Shown in pieces: positions 56,744-64,000 of a stretch of 64,000 nucleotides of DNA. Positions within the stretch are counted from its first letter, which is position 1, and each line of letters starts with the position of its first letter. Below the pieces are notes generated by a model. That model saw only the letters and a list, made by a program, of their open reading frames with translations, made no database searches and was not told the DNA's origin. This stretch comes from Arthrobacter sp. 9AX (GTDB taxonomy: Bacteria > Actinomycetota > Actinomycetes > Actinomycetales > Micrococcaceae). The stretch is taken from the NCBI RefSeq assembly GCF_902506095.1, contig NZ_LR733293.1:1133103-1197102 (forward strand). Reading direction: 5' to 3'. The position numbers and the translations under genes are program-made.

Positions 56744-57316
56744 ATGTCTGACGCATTAGCTCAGCAATTGGTTAAGGGATCAGGAAGCACGTTGATTATC
56801 CGGGGCGTCGCGGCCGTCCTATTTGGCATTTTGGTTGTCGTCTGGCCCGGTGTCTCGCTACTCGCACTGGTGATCCTCTTCGGAATTTACGCCATTTTTG
56901 ACGGCGTCACGAACATCGTGCACTATGTCAGGCGCAAGGGGCGCCGGTCCGCCTGGCAAATAGTGGGTGGGGTGATCTCCGTGCTCGCGGGTCTCGCCGC
57001 GTTCCTCTGGCCGGGCATCACCGCCCTTTCGCTGGCGCTCGTCATCGGCGTGTGGGCGGTCATTCTCGGTGTCTCCCAGACAGCGCTGGCCTTCGACGTC
57101 AAAAAGACCGACGAACAATGGTGGCTTTGGTTGATCACAGGTATCGTCACCACTCTCTTCGGGCTTTTCCTGGTCATTCTTCCCGGCCCGGGCATACTTG
57201 GTCTCCTGGGGCTGCTTGCGTCCTTCGCGATTCTGTTCGGAATACTGCTGATTGCCACCGGAATTGACCTGCGCAGGAGGGGTGAAAACCCTAATGGAAG
57301 GCTCGCTGTGGGCTAA
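56744..57316 (+). CDS. HdeD family membrane protein
   Basis: A 190-residue membrane protein with about six helices arranged as three repeated pairs (IIRGVAAVLFGILVVVWPGV, then WQIVGGVISVLAGLAAFLWP and WWLWLITGIVTTLFGLFLVI). This repeat with the xxGxxxxxxP pattern is typical of HdeD/DUF308 acid-stress proteins. GAGGT precedes the ATG. HdeD genes belong to stress-tolerance islands in proteobacteria. Confidence 0.9.
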   Translation: MSDALAQQLVKGSGSTLIIRGVAAVLFGILVVVWPGVSLLALVILFGIYAIFDGVTNIVHYVRRKGRRSAWQIVGGVISVLAGLAAFLWPGITALSLALVIGVWAVILGVSQTALAFDVKKTDEQWWLWLITGIVTTLFGLFLVILPGPGILGLLGLLASFAILFGILLIATGIDLRRRGENPNGRLAVG

Positions 57317-57346
57317 AAGACTTCCCGCGTCCAGTTTCACTGCCGG

Positions 57347-57368
57347 GCCGCGCGCTTGCGCGAGCGGC
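57347..57368 (+). terminator. Probable terminator after hdeD-like gene
   Basis: An imperfect GC-rich hairpin (GCCGCGCGC, loop TT, GCGCGAGCGGC with a two-base bulge) about 30 bases after the stop. No T-run follows. Confidence 0.4.
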
Positions 57369-57482
57369 CTGCACTTCCCCCGCTTGTCCGGTGGTGCGAA
57401 GACCGCCGCTCACTGCCAACGCCCCGCTTAATGCGAGCTGTCCCGGTGCCGGTCTCACGGCCGGTCCGACGTAGGAGCCAAC

Positions 57483-57746
57483 ATGTTTCCTGGAATTACT
57501 GATCCGCATCTCGCGCGGACTCATCCCGTTCGGGTGCGCACACCGCAGGGCTGCGAGGAGTGCCTGATTTTGGGTACGGCCTGGGTTCATCTGCGCTTGT
57601 GTCTCACGTGCGGCCATGTGGGGTGTTGTGATGCCTCACCCATGCGGCACGCCCGGGCCCACGCCACCGAGTTGCATCCAATTGTCCGTTCCCTGGAGCC
57701 CGGCGAGGACTGGCGCTGGTGCTATCCGCATGAGGCATTCGTCTAG
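57483..57746 (+). CDS. UBP-type zinc finger protein
   Basis: An 87-residue protein that is essentially one ZnF-UBP domain, with Cys/His ligands in GCEECLILGTAWVHLRLCLT, CGHVGCCDASP and MRHARAHATELHP. In eukaryotes this fold binds the ubiquitin C-terminus; the bacterial stand-alone form has no known role. Only 23 bases separate it from the cNMP/FAD reductase gene, and the two are probably one operon. Confidence 0.88.
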   Translation: MFPGITDPHLARTHPVRVRTPQGCEECLILGTAWVHLRLCLTCGHVGCCDASPMRHARAHATELHPIVRSLEPGEDWRWCYPHEAFV

Positions 57747-57769
57747 GGCGCGGTGGGTGGAAGCAGCCG

Positions 57770-59515
57770 ATGGAACCTGCCGCAGACTCGACGCTGATCG
57801 AAACGCCGGATATGTCCGGCGCCTATCCACGGCTCAGCCAGGCCCAGATCGAATTGTTGGGCCGCACCGGCACACGGCGTGCTGCCTCCGCCGGAGAAGT
57901 CCTCATACATGAGGGAGACTTCGACGCTGACTTCTTTGTCATCCTGCAGGGCAAGGTACTGGTCGTGGAGGGGCTGAACACTGCCGGCGACGGACAACCC
58001 GCTGAGCTGGGCCGCGACACACGGATCCTCGAAGTTCATGGTCCCGGCCGTTTCCTCGGGGAACTGGGCCTCGTCGAGGGGCAACCGGCCTTTGTCAGCA
58101 CCGTGGTCGCCGAGGCGGGCGAAGTGCTCCAAATCGACGGGGACGATCTGCGCCGTGTGGTTCTAACGGACGCCGCGGTGGGTGAGACCATCATGCGGGC
58201 ATATCTTCAGCGCCGGATCCTCCTGATCAGCGCGGGCGCGGGGATCCGCATCGTCGGGTCCCGTTTCAGCCGTGACACGCTCCGGCTCCTGGAATTTGCA
58301 GCCGCCAACCGCCTGCCTCACCGACTGGTCGATCTGGAGGAGGACGAGCAGGCACAGGCAATCCTGGACCGGGCAGGGATCCTCACCAGTGACCTGCCCG
58401 CAGTGGTGCTGGACGCTTCGCATGTCCTCAAAAACCCGACCAACGCGGATCTGGCCCTTGCCTTGGGCCTGCGGGGGGTGAAAGAGCATTCTGCCTCGTA
58501 CGATCTCATGGTGATCGGGGCCGGCCCGGCTGGCCTGGCGGCCGCCGTGTACGCGGCGTCCGATGGATTGTCGGTCGTCCTCAAGGAGGACCGTGCGATC
58601 GGCGGGCAGGCCGGCACGTCACCACGAATCGAGAACTTTCTCGGCTTTCCCTCTGGAATCTCCGGTGGGGAACTCACTGAAAGAGCGATCCTCCAGGCGC
58701 GGAAGTTCAGAGTCCAGGTCAACGTCGCCTGCCGGGCAAACTCCATCGCTTTGAGGGACGGTGAGTTCCGCGCCGAGTTCGACGGGAGCGGCCCCGCCTC
58801 CTCGCGGGCCGCGCTGCTCGCAACCGGGGTTCGCTACCGGCGCCTGCCGGTCCCCGGGCTGGAGGAATTTGAGGGGATCAGCGTCTTCTACGCTGCCACT
58901 GTCCATGAGGCCAGGCTCTGCGGATCACAGCCGGTGGCCGTCGTCGGTGGCGGAAATTCCGCGGGCCAAGCGGCTCTTTTCCTGGCTGAGAGGGGAACAC
59001 CCGTGCGGCTGGTGGTGCGCGGGGAAGACCTCCGCGCGGACATGTCGGGGTACCTCGCGGATCGGATCGAAGACCAGCGGGGCATAGAGGTGCTGCTGGG
59101 GGCCAGCATCGTGGGCGTAGCCGGTTCAGGCGCCCTTGAACGGATCGTCGTCGATCTGCGAGCCACCGGCGAAAAACGTACCTTCGACTCCCGATACCTC
59201 TTCATTTTCATCGGGGCAAAGCCGCACACAGAATGGCTGCAGGACACCCTCGCTCTGGATGACCACGGTTTTATTCTCACCGGGGCTGATCTCGAAGACC
59301 TTCCTCCCCAGTTCGACCATCTGGGGCGCAGGCGGCTGCCCCTGGAAACCAGCGTCGCAGGTATGTTCGCGGCCGGAGACGTTCGGCATGGGTCAGTGAA
59401 ACGCGTAACAGCTGCCGCCGGCGAAGGCTCAACGGCAGTAGCCATGATCCACGAACACCTGCGCCTCCTTCGGGATGGACCGGCCGGTGCGCGTTCGAGC
59501 GAGAGACGGGAATGA
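57770..59515 (+). CDS. cNMP-binding / Trx-like / FAD thioredoxin-reductase-like fusion
   Basis: A 581-residue three-domain protein. Residues about 18-140 are a cyclic-nucleotide-binding-like domain (GEVLIHEGDFDADFFVILQG, FLGELGLVEGQP). Residues about 148-225 look like a thioredoxin/glutaredoxin-like fold without CxxC (RIVGSRFSRDTLRLLEF). Residues about 240-565 form a thioredoxin-reductase-like flavoprotein (VIGAGPAGLAAAVYAASDG, VAVVGGGNSAGQAALFL). The usual redox CxxC of TrxR is replaced by AATVHEARLC, so it cannot use a normal disulphide relay. It could link a nucleotide signal to redox state; the electron acceptor is unknown. Confidence 0.88.
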   Translation: MEPAADSTLIETPDMSGAYPRLSQAQIELLGRTGTRRAASAGEVLIHEGDFDADFFVILQGKVLVVEGLNTAGDGQPAELGRDTRILEVHGPGRFLGELGLVEGQPAFVSTVVAEAGEVLQIDGDDLRRVVLTDAAVGETIMRAYLQRRILLISAGAGIRIVGSRFSRDTLRLLEFAAANRLPHRLVDLEEDEQAQAILDRAGILTSDLPAVVLDASHVLKNPTNADLALALGLRGVKEHSASYDLMVIGAGPAGLAAAVYAASDGLSVVLKEDRAIGGQAGTSPRIENFLGFPSGISGGELTERAILQARKFRVQVNVACRANSIALRDGEFRAEFDGSGPASSRAALLATGVRYRRLPVPGLEEFEGISVFYAATVHEARLCGSQPVAVVGGGNSAGQAALFLAERGTPVRLVVRGEDLRADMSGYLADRIEDQRGIEVLLGASIVGVAGSGALERIVVDLRATGEKRTFDSRYLFIFIGAKPHTEWLQDTLALDDHGFILTGADLEDLPPQFDHLGRRRLPLETSVAGMFAAGDVRHGSVKRVTAAAGEGSTAVAMIHEHLRLLRDGPAGARSSERRE

Positions 59516-59517
59516 AT

Positions 59518-59631
59518 ATGTCTGATCAACATGTGACCGAGGAAATCCTCAACAGGGCGGTGGCGGCACCTGCGACAGTACGGCAGAAAGAGTCGAACCA
59601 TGCATTGAACCACCCTGCGTTGAGGCGCTGA
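59518..59631 (+). CDS. Possible 37-residue peptide
   Basis: A 37-codon frame between the FAD protein and the unknown membrane protein, starting 2 bases after the previous stop and ending 18 bases before the next start. It begins MSDQHVTEEILNRAV, which looks protein-like, but there is no family match and no clear ribosome-binding site beyond the overlap. It may be a remnant of a longer gene. Confidence 0.3.
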   Translation: MSDQHVTEEILNRAVAAPATVRQKESNHALNHPALRR

Positions 59632-59649
59632 AACGCTAGGAGGCCAGGC

Positions 59650-60759
59650 GTGCCGGAAAGTTCGGGCGATGCGAACCGTACAACTGCCCGTACGCTGGGC
59701 GTGCTCGCCGAACCGGAGGTCACCGCCGAGTTTGCCGAGCGTAACGGCCGCGAAGTGGGCCACTTGCTCAACCTTGCCGATGAGCGCCACAACTGGTCCG
59801 TCGCCATCGAGTACCGGGACTTTACGGCCGGCAATGGGTTGACGCCAATGTTGGACTCCTTGGTGAAGCACCGGATCCGCAGTGCATGGGACGTCATGGT
59901 CTGCCTGACCGATCTTCCGATTCGTCTTGAGGGCCGGACTGTGGTCGCGGAAGTCGCGCTCGGGGAGCCGATCTCCCTGGTTTCTTTGCCCGCGCTCGGC
60001 GCCGTCAACATTGACCGCCGGGTCCGCTCTGCCGTCGCCGACCTCGGCTGGGCGATGCACCGCCGCTCCGATCCCGAGGACGACGCCGGGGAATTCGGTC
60101 CACCCTCGCTGCACCGGTCACGGCATATCGAGACCGCTGTTCTTGATGACGGGCCGATCGGGTTCCGCTACGTCTCAGCAACCCGCCTCGGCCGCGGGCG
60201 GCTGTTGGCGGGCATGCTGCGGGCGAACCGTCCCTGGCGCCTGGTCTTCGGATTGAGGAACGCAATGGCGGCAGCGATCGCGACTGGCGCCTTTGCACTC
60301 GTCACGAACACTATCTGGCAGCTCGCAGATTTGCTGGGGGCCCCGAGGCTGATGTTACTGACGGTCCTTTCAATCAGTTCGATGGTGTTCTGGATCATTA
60401 CCCAACACGATCTCTGGGAAAGCCCCCGGCGCGACAACGCCCTCGAACGATACAAAGCTTCCTTGTATAACGTTTCCACGGTGTGGTCGTTGACGATAGG
60501 CGTGGTGATCAGCTACGTCCTGCTGTTCCTGGCCGTGCTGTTGGCTGCGGTGTTCACTATCGACGACGGTCTGTTGGCGTTGACCCTTCAACATCCCGTG
60601 GCTGTTTGGGACTTCGTGGAAATCGCATGGATGACGACGTCGGCGACGCTCATCGGTGGAGCGTTGGGTTCCGGATTCGAGTCAAAGGACGACATCCTTC
60701 GAGCGGCGTACGGCCAGCGGGAGCGCCATCGTCGCCAGTCTGTGGAGCCCGACGAATGA
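59650..60759 (+). CDS. Membrane protein, unknown function
   Basis: A 369-residue protein. The N-terminal about 195 residues are soluble and mixed alpha/beta. About four to five hydrophobic segments lie between residues 205 and 345 (for example AMAAAIATGAFALVTNTIW and VWSLTIGVVISYVLLFLAVL). The C-terminus is short and charged. Similar actinobacterial proteins exist but I do not know a function. It lies just left of repeat copy 2. Confidence 0.82.
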   Translation: MPESSGDANRTTARTLGVLAEPEVTAEFAERNGREVGHLLNLADERHNWSVAIEYRDFTAGNGLTPMLDSLVKHRIRSAWDVMVCLTDLPIRLEGRTVVAEVALGEPISLVSLPALGAVNIDRRVRSAVADLGWAMHRRSDPEDDAGEFGPPSLHRSRHIETAVLDDGPIGFRYVSATRLGRGRLLAGMLRANRPWRLVFGLRNAMAAAIATGAFALVTNTIWQLADLLGAPRLMLLTVLSISSMVFWIITQHDLWESPRRDNALERYKASLYNVSTVWSLTIGVVISYVLLFLAVLLAAVFTIDDGLLALTLQHPVAVWDFVEIAWMTTSATLIGGALGSGFESKDDILRAAYGQRERHRRQSVEPDE

Positions 60760-60810
60760 TGCGGCCTTTCCCAGCGGGAGAATTGGGGCGGCAGTGGTAG
60801 GTCCGCAAGC

Positions 60811-62137
60811 CCTGTGGACCTTATGGTCCGGTGAGCAGCTTTCTGAGCTCGGCGGCGTGGCGCTGTGAGAGTTCCGGGTTCTCTTGGACGTCGCTGAGGG
60901 AGAGTCCGGTTGATTCTTTGACCGCGCGGCGCATGGCCTGGAGATTCGTGAATCCACTGGCCTGGGCTATGCCCGCAAGGGATCGCTTCCACGAATCCTG
61001 GCCGGAGAGGAGTTCCAGGGCCTCCAAGGTTCTGAGCGCGCGGATGTATCCGTTTACCTGGAGGCCCTCGTGTTCAAAGAGGTAGTAGAGCGCCCGGCGT
61101 GAAAGGAACGAGTACGCGACAACTTCATTGACATCAAGGGCCGGGTTCCTGTAGTTCCTGCAGACGAATTTCTTGATCGCTGCGATACGCGCCAGCTTCA
61201 CATCCGCACCATCAACCGGCGCTTCCAGCAGTGAACCAACCAGGGCTGTCATCATGGACCGGAAAACCGGCCGGAGGCGCGGTATCTCCTGGCCTAAGTC
61301 CGCCCGCTGCCAGCTGGACAACGCGGGAAGAATCAATCCGCGCACCAAAGAATTTTCCCGAATGTCACCCAGCCCCTGCAGCCGTTTCATCGACTTGCCG
61401 TCCAAGCCCAACAGCTGCCCGTCGAATTGCATCCTCACCGCGCTTAAACCGTCCGGAGCATAGAAACTGCCCGGGGACGAGTGGTCAAGGAACCTGACCG
61501 TTCCGGCGGAAATTTCTTCGGATCGGCCCGAGAAGCTGAACCCGGGGCACGAACTCCGGAAGTACAGCAACCAGTTCTGGGAACGGGCAGGCGCACTCCA
61601 TTGGCAGCTGGCCGGTTCATTGTTGACCTCAACGAGGCTGAAGCCAGGACCTTCCAGGCTTAAAGCGGTTGGATCGAACCTGGGACGCACCAATTGCTCG
61701 GTCTTTTCCAGCCGTGCCGGAGTGTCAATCGCGCTGCCGTACCAGCACCGCCAGTGCTCAAATTTTTCCTCCAGGTTCAGCCCCGCCGGAACACTGTAGT
61801 GTCTGATTCCATCCAGCCCCGAGCCCGATGTGTCCGGGCCGGAAGCGTCTGCGCTGGTCGCGGGCATATACGTCATGAGGCGGGCCCCTTTGGCTGTTCA
61901 ACAACCGAGATTCAAATGGAGCATCAATGCGGCCGAAGGAGGCACGGTGCGCTTACGACATCCAAGTTTAGGCCCTCGGCGCGGAACGCCCCGGCAGCAG
62001 TGGCGGGCATCACCAACCCACCCGGAGCGGACGGCCCACGAAACAAAAGAGAAAAGCCTGACCAATCAAGCACCCCCAGCGCCAGCCCTACGGGCTTGGA
62101 TCACCCATCGAGGAAGTGCGGTCCTGCCATTGCATCC
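60811..62137. repeat. 1.33-kb direct repeat, copy 2
   Basis: The second copy of the segment at 42598-43925. Its right end runs on into the body of an EAL-domain gene on the minus strand, whereas copy 1 has only the last about 50 bases of it. This suggests copy 2 is the donor and copy 1 the derived copy. Both copies share the left boundary CCTGTGGACC, 10 bases beyond the AraC stop. Confidence 0.93.
60821..61876 (-). CDS. AraC family transcriptional regulator (copy 2)
   Basis: A 351-residue AraC-type regulator with the same protein sequence as the copy at 42608-43663; one codon differs silently (GTC for GTG before CAA). In this copy the gene lies downstream of the EAL pseudogene on the same strand, separated by about 210 bases. 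Keeping two identical proteins points to a recent duplication or ongoing gene conversion. Confidence 0.92.
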   Translation of the reverse strand: MTYMPATSADASGPDTSGSGLDGIRHYSVPAGLNLEEKFEHWRCWYGSAIDTPARLEKTEQLVRPRFDPTALSLEGPGFSLVEVNNEPASCQWSAPARSQNWLLYFRSSCPGFSFSGRSEEISAGTVRFLDHSSPGSFYAPDGLSAVRMQFDGQLLGLDGKSMKRLQGLGDIRENSLVRGLILPALSSWQRADLGQEIPRLRPVFRSMMTALVGSLLEAPVDGADVKLARIAAIKKFVCRNYRNPALDVNEVVAYSFLSRRALYYLFEHEGLQVNGYIRALRTLEALELLSGQDSWKRSLAGIAQASGFTNLQAMRRAVKESTGLSLSDVQENPELSQRHAAELRKLLTGP

Positions 62138-62987
62138 ATTCCTCGGGGCGCTCTGAGGGACGGCCCAGCAGGTAGCCTTGCCCGGCGTCCATGCCAAGTT
62201 CGGTGACTGTGTCCAGTTCCTTGTCGGTCTCGATTCCTTCGGCAATCAGGGCTGCTCCGATCCCGGTGGCAAAGGTGACCATTGCCGCTCCCAGGGTTCT
62301 CTGGCCACGGTTGGTGTCGATTCCAGCGACGATACACCGATCAAGTTTGATCAGCTCGGGCTTGAGCTGGAGGATGTGCCGCATGGAAGCAAACCCTGCG
62401 CCGGCGTCATCGACGGCGATTCATAAGCCGCTGTCCCGCGGCCGCGCCAAGGCAGCCGTGAATTGCTCGTAGTCGTCCACGACGGTGCGTTCGGTCAGTT
62501 CCAGCACAACTCGCCCTGCCTGCACCCGGGACTTCTGCAGAATGTCGTTCAGACGGGGATCAAGGAATGCCTGGGGTGAAAGATACACCGAAACGTACAG
62601 ATGGGTTGGCAGCCGTGCCGCGGCATCGAGCGCCATCTCCATCGCCAGGAACTCGAGCTCCGCACCACATCCGACCGAGGCGGCGTCGGCGAACCACGCT
62701 TCGGGCGATTGGCTCAGCTGACCGGCGAAGCGTGTCAATGCTTCAACGCCTATGACACTCCCGGTGTCCAGGCGGCGGATCGGCTGGAACGCCGTTAATA
62801 TTGTCCGGCCGGTCAGCAGGGCTCGCGCACGCGCCCTGACTTTTTCAGCGGCAAGGCTTTCAACCGTTCCGCGGTCCAAAAGCCGGCAGCTCCCCGTATA
62901 CCCCAAACGCCCGGTTCCGTCCCTGCGCCCTCTGACGCAGATTTCGACCTGAACGGCGGTGCCGTCGCGGTGGCGAAGGGTGACCAC
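62088..62987 (-). pseudogene. EAL-domain (c-di-GMP phosphodiesterase) gene with in-frame stop
   Basis: The frame encodes an EAL domain with VIGVEALTRF (EAL motif), LSPQAFLD, VLELTERTVV, PELIKLDRC, IAEGIET and GQGYLLGRPSE. A TGA at 62421-62423 interrupts it: PRDSGL-stop-IAVDDAGAGFASMRH continues in the same frame, so an Arg codon (CGA) probably became TGA. The stop precedes essential metal-binding residues (DDAGAG replaces the usual DDFGTG), so the enzyme should be inactive unless the stop is read through. The N-terminus keeps only the end of a PAS/PAC-like domain (VTLRHRDGTAVQVEICVRGR). Upstream in-frame sequence is interrupted by another stop, so the 5' end may also be lost. Confidence 0.85.
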
Positions 62988-63061
62988 GTCCGTCCAGGCA
63001 GCTTCCGGTTTATCGGCAGTTGCTCAGCACCGTACCCATGAGCTGGGCTGCCTCCGTAGCC

Positions 63062-63364
63062 TTAGCCCGGTGGTTGTGGGTGTTGGTGCCCCAGACTCCA
63101 GGCTGCGCGCAGGACCAAAGGCAGCAACAACACTCCGGCTAGAGCGGGGATAAATCCGGGGCCGCCGCTGGGGCCCGCAGCGGAACACCAGATGCAGGTG
63201 AGGGTGGCCAGCGTGATTCCTGTTTCGGCGCCCACGAGAACCAACAGCCACCGGCCGGCCGGCGACAACCACAGAGGCCCGGGCGGATGAGAAGGGTTAC
63301 GGGTTGAACCAAGCCTATGCCTCCGGATAGGTTCTTCGGTCTGGTGACTGTGATTGGTCCACAT
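63062..63364 (-). CDS. Possible small membrane protein
   Basis: A 100-residue frame with two hydrophobic segments (WLLVLVGAETGITLATLTCI and GFIPALAGVLLLPLVLRAAW). The His/Arg/Pro-rich N-terminus and lack of a ribosome-binding site make it uncertain. It lies on the same strand as the EAL pseudogene and could be a decayed gene next to it. Confidence 0.4.
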   Translation of the reverse strand: MWTNHSHQTEEPIRRHRLGSTRNPSHPPGPLWLSPAGRWLLVLVGAETGITLATLTCIWCSAAGPSGGPGFIPALAGVLLLPLVLRAAWSLGHQHPQPPG

Positions 63365-63827
63365 CAGCGTTCCAACCCGGATCTATTCAAGACGGAGCGT
63401 TGGTGCAGTCAGACTTGCCCGCATGGGTCGAGCCGACAAGCGTACCTGCCGGGCTCTCCAAGGAGCGGAAAAACAACAGCCCCTTCGCTCCGTTGGTGGC
63501 TCTGAAGATCGACATTGCAAAACCCTATGGCGGATGATGATCCGTCGGCTTGGTGCAGGTTTCAGTCCGTGCAGTCTGTGATGGCGGGTGTGCCTCTCCG
63601 TGCATGAGGGCGGATTCAGCCAACGTTGTCCGGGCAACTTCCATCAGCAGTCCCGAAAACCGGCCATGCAGTAAGCACGGTTGCCGATGGGCAGGAAGTC
63701 CAGATCGCGGGCAAAATTTGTGCACTTGAAAAACCTTGCCTAGGGTGCAACTAATGCTAAGCACGCTTAGCATTTTCGGTCATTGGCCGAGGATTGCTAG
63801 TTTTGCCCACCCTGAGGAGAAATATCC
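63365..63827. other. Intergenic region with operator before the last gene
   Basis: About 460 bases with no convincing gene; the short frames on both strands look like chance. The right part holds a perfect inverted repeat at 63754-63773 and the promoter of the partial gene that starts at 63828. A TTGAAA at 63726-63731 might be a -35 element. Confidence 0.5.
63754..63773. promoter_or_regulatory. Perfect 9-bp inverted repeat, probable operator
   Basis: Arms ATGCTAAGC (63754-63762) and GCTTAGCAT (63765-63773) with AC between. It lies 54 bases upstream of the next start, where a repressor would block transcription. The half-site TTAGCA/TGCTAA is shared with the MarR operator at 36349, so a MarR-type regulator encoded outside the window is plausible. 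Confidence 0.72.
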
Positions 63828-64000
63828 GTGTCAGAAAAGCGCAGCATCAACATCCCTGGCGTCCCGGCAAGCGAACCTGCCAGCCTGGAAGAACCCACCA
63901 CCCCACGGGAGCCTCTCCCGCCCAAGCCGGACCAGCAAGGACCGGAGGCGGTCTCCCCCACTGGAAGTCCAACAGGGGCACCGGCCACGTCGCGCGCCCA
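63828..64000 (+). CDS. Unidentified gene, 5' end only (runs off window)
   Basis: The frame opens with GTG behind GAGGAGA spaced about 8 bases and stays open for the 57 codons to the window edge. The visible N-terminus (VSEKRSINIPGVPASEPA) is polar and then proline-rich (PREPLPPKPDQQG), a flexible extension with no recognisable domain. The SD and upstream operator argue that it is real. Product unknown. Confidence 0.7.
   Translation, partial: MSEKRSINIPGVPASEPASLEEPTTPREPLPPKPDQQGPEAVSPTGSPTGAPATSRA

Overview
The window looks like chromosome from a high-GC actinobacterium of the Micrococcaceae, most likely Arthrobacter or Pseudarthrobacter. The evidence is GC-rich codon use with frequent GTG/TTG starts, an Rpf-type transglycosylase, a DUF222/HNH (13E12-like) gene, a TM0106-type nuclease-helicase, a UvrA2-like protein, PucR regulation and a MIO-less member of the histidine ammonia-lyase superfamily. 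The assignment rests on gene content only. No rRNA, tRNA, CRISPR array or transposase was recognised.

Layout. 0.3-10 kb: a lipoprotein and secreted-protein pair, an Old Yellow Enzyme reductase, the RNA-binding protein Tex, a DUF1622 membrane protein, and an SDR protein with an MSMEG_6728-family protein. 10-25.5 kb: a secreted Rpf/LysM protein, UvrA2-like ATPase, adenosine deaminase, a histone-like tail/X25 fusion, acylphosphatase, a large nuclease-helicase, TerC, a RecQ-family helicase and an FdhF/YdeP molybdo-oxidoreductase with a nearby DUF6457 protein. 26-39.4 kb: glutathione-independent formaldehyde dehydrogenase, a beta-lactamase-like serine hydrolase, two MFS transporters (one coupled to a MarR regulator), an ArsR-SRPBCC fusion with a clear operator, MscS, a hydroxyacid dehydrogenase, acetyltransferases, a Tat-exported amidohydrolase and an alpha/beta hydrolase.

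39.6-42.5 kb is a scar. A DUF222 gene that has lost its HNH end is joined out of frame to the last 45 codons of urocanate hydratase (hutU), followed by an ammonia-lyase homologue whose MIO triad is replaced.

42.6-62.1 kb is the most interesting part. A nearly identical 1.33-kb segment carrying an AraC-family gene occurs twice in direct orientation, 18.2 kb apart. Between the copies lie an orphan OmpR-type response regulator, a SipW/TasA-like secreted protein with its own signal peptidase fused to a second membrane domain, a tightly coupled dnaK-grpE-dnaJ-cbpM-clpB-trx operon, a divergent PucR regulator, HdeD, a UBP-type zinc finger protein, a cNMP-binding/Trx-like/FAD reductase lacking CxxC, and an unknown membrane protein. 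Together these resemble, in function rather than sequence, the stress-tolerance islands (LHR/tLST) of proteobacteria. The repeat-bracketed arrangement would allow loss or amplification by homologous recombination. Downstream are an EAL-domain pseudogene with an in-frame stop and the start of an unidentified gene behind a perfect 9-bp inverted repeat.
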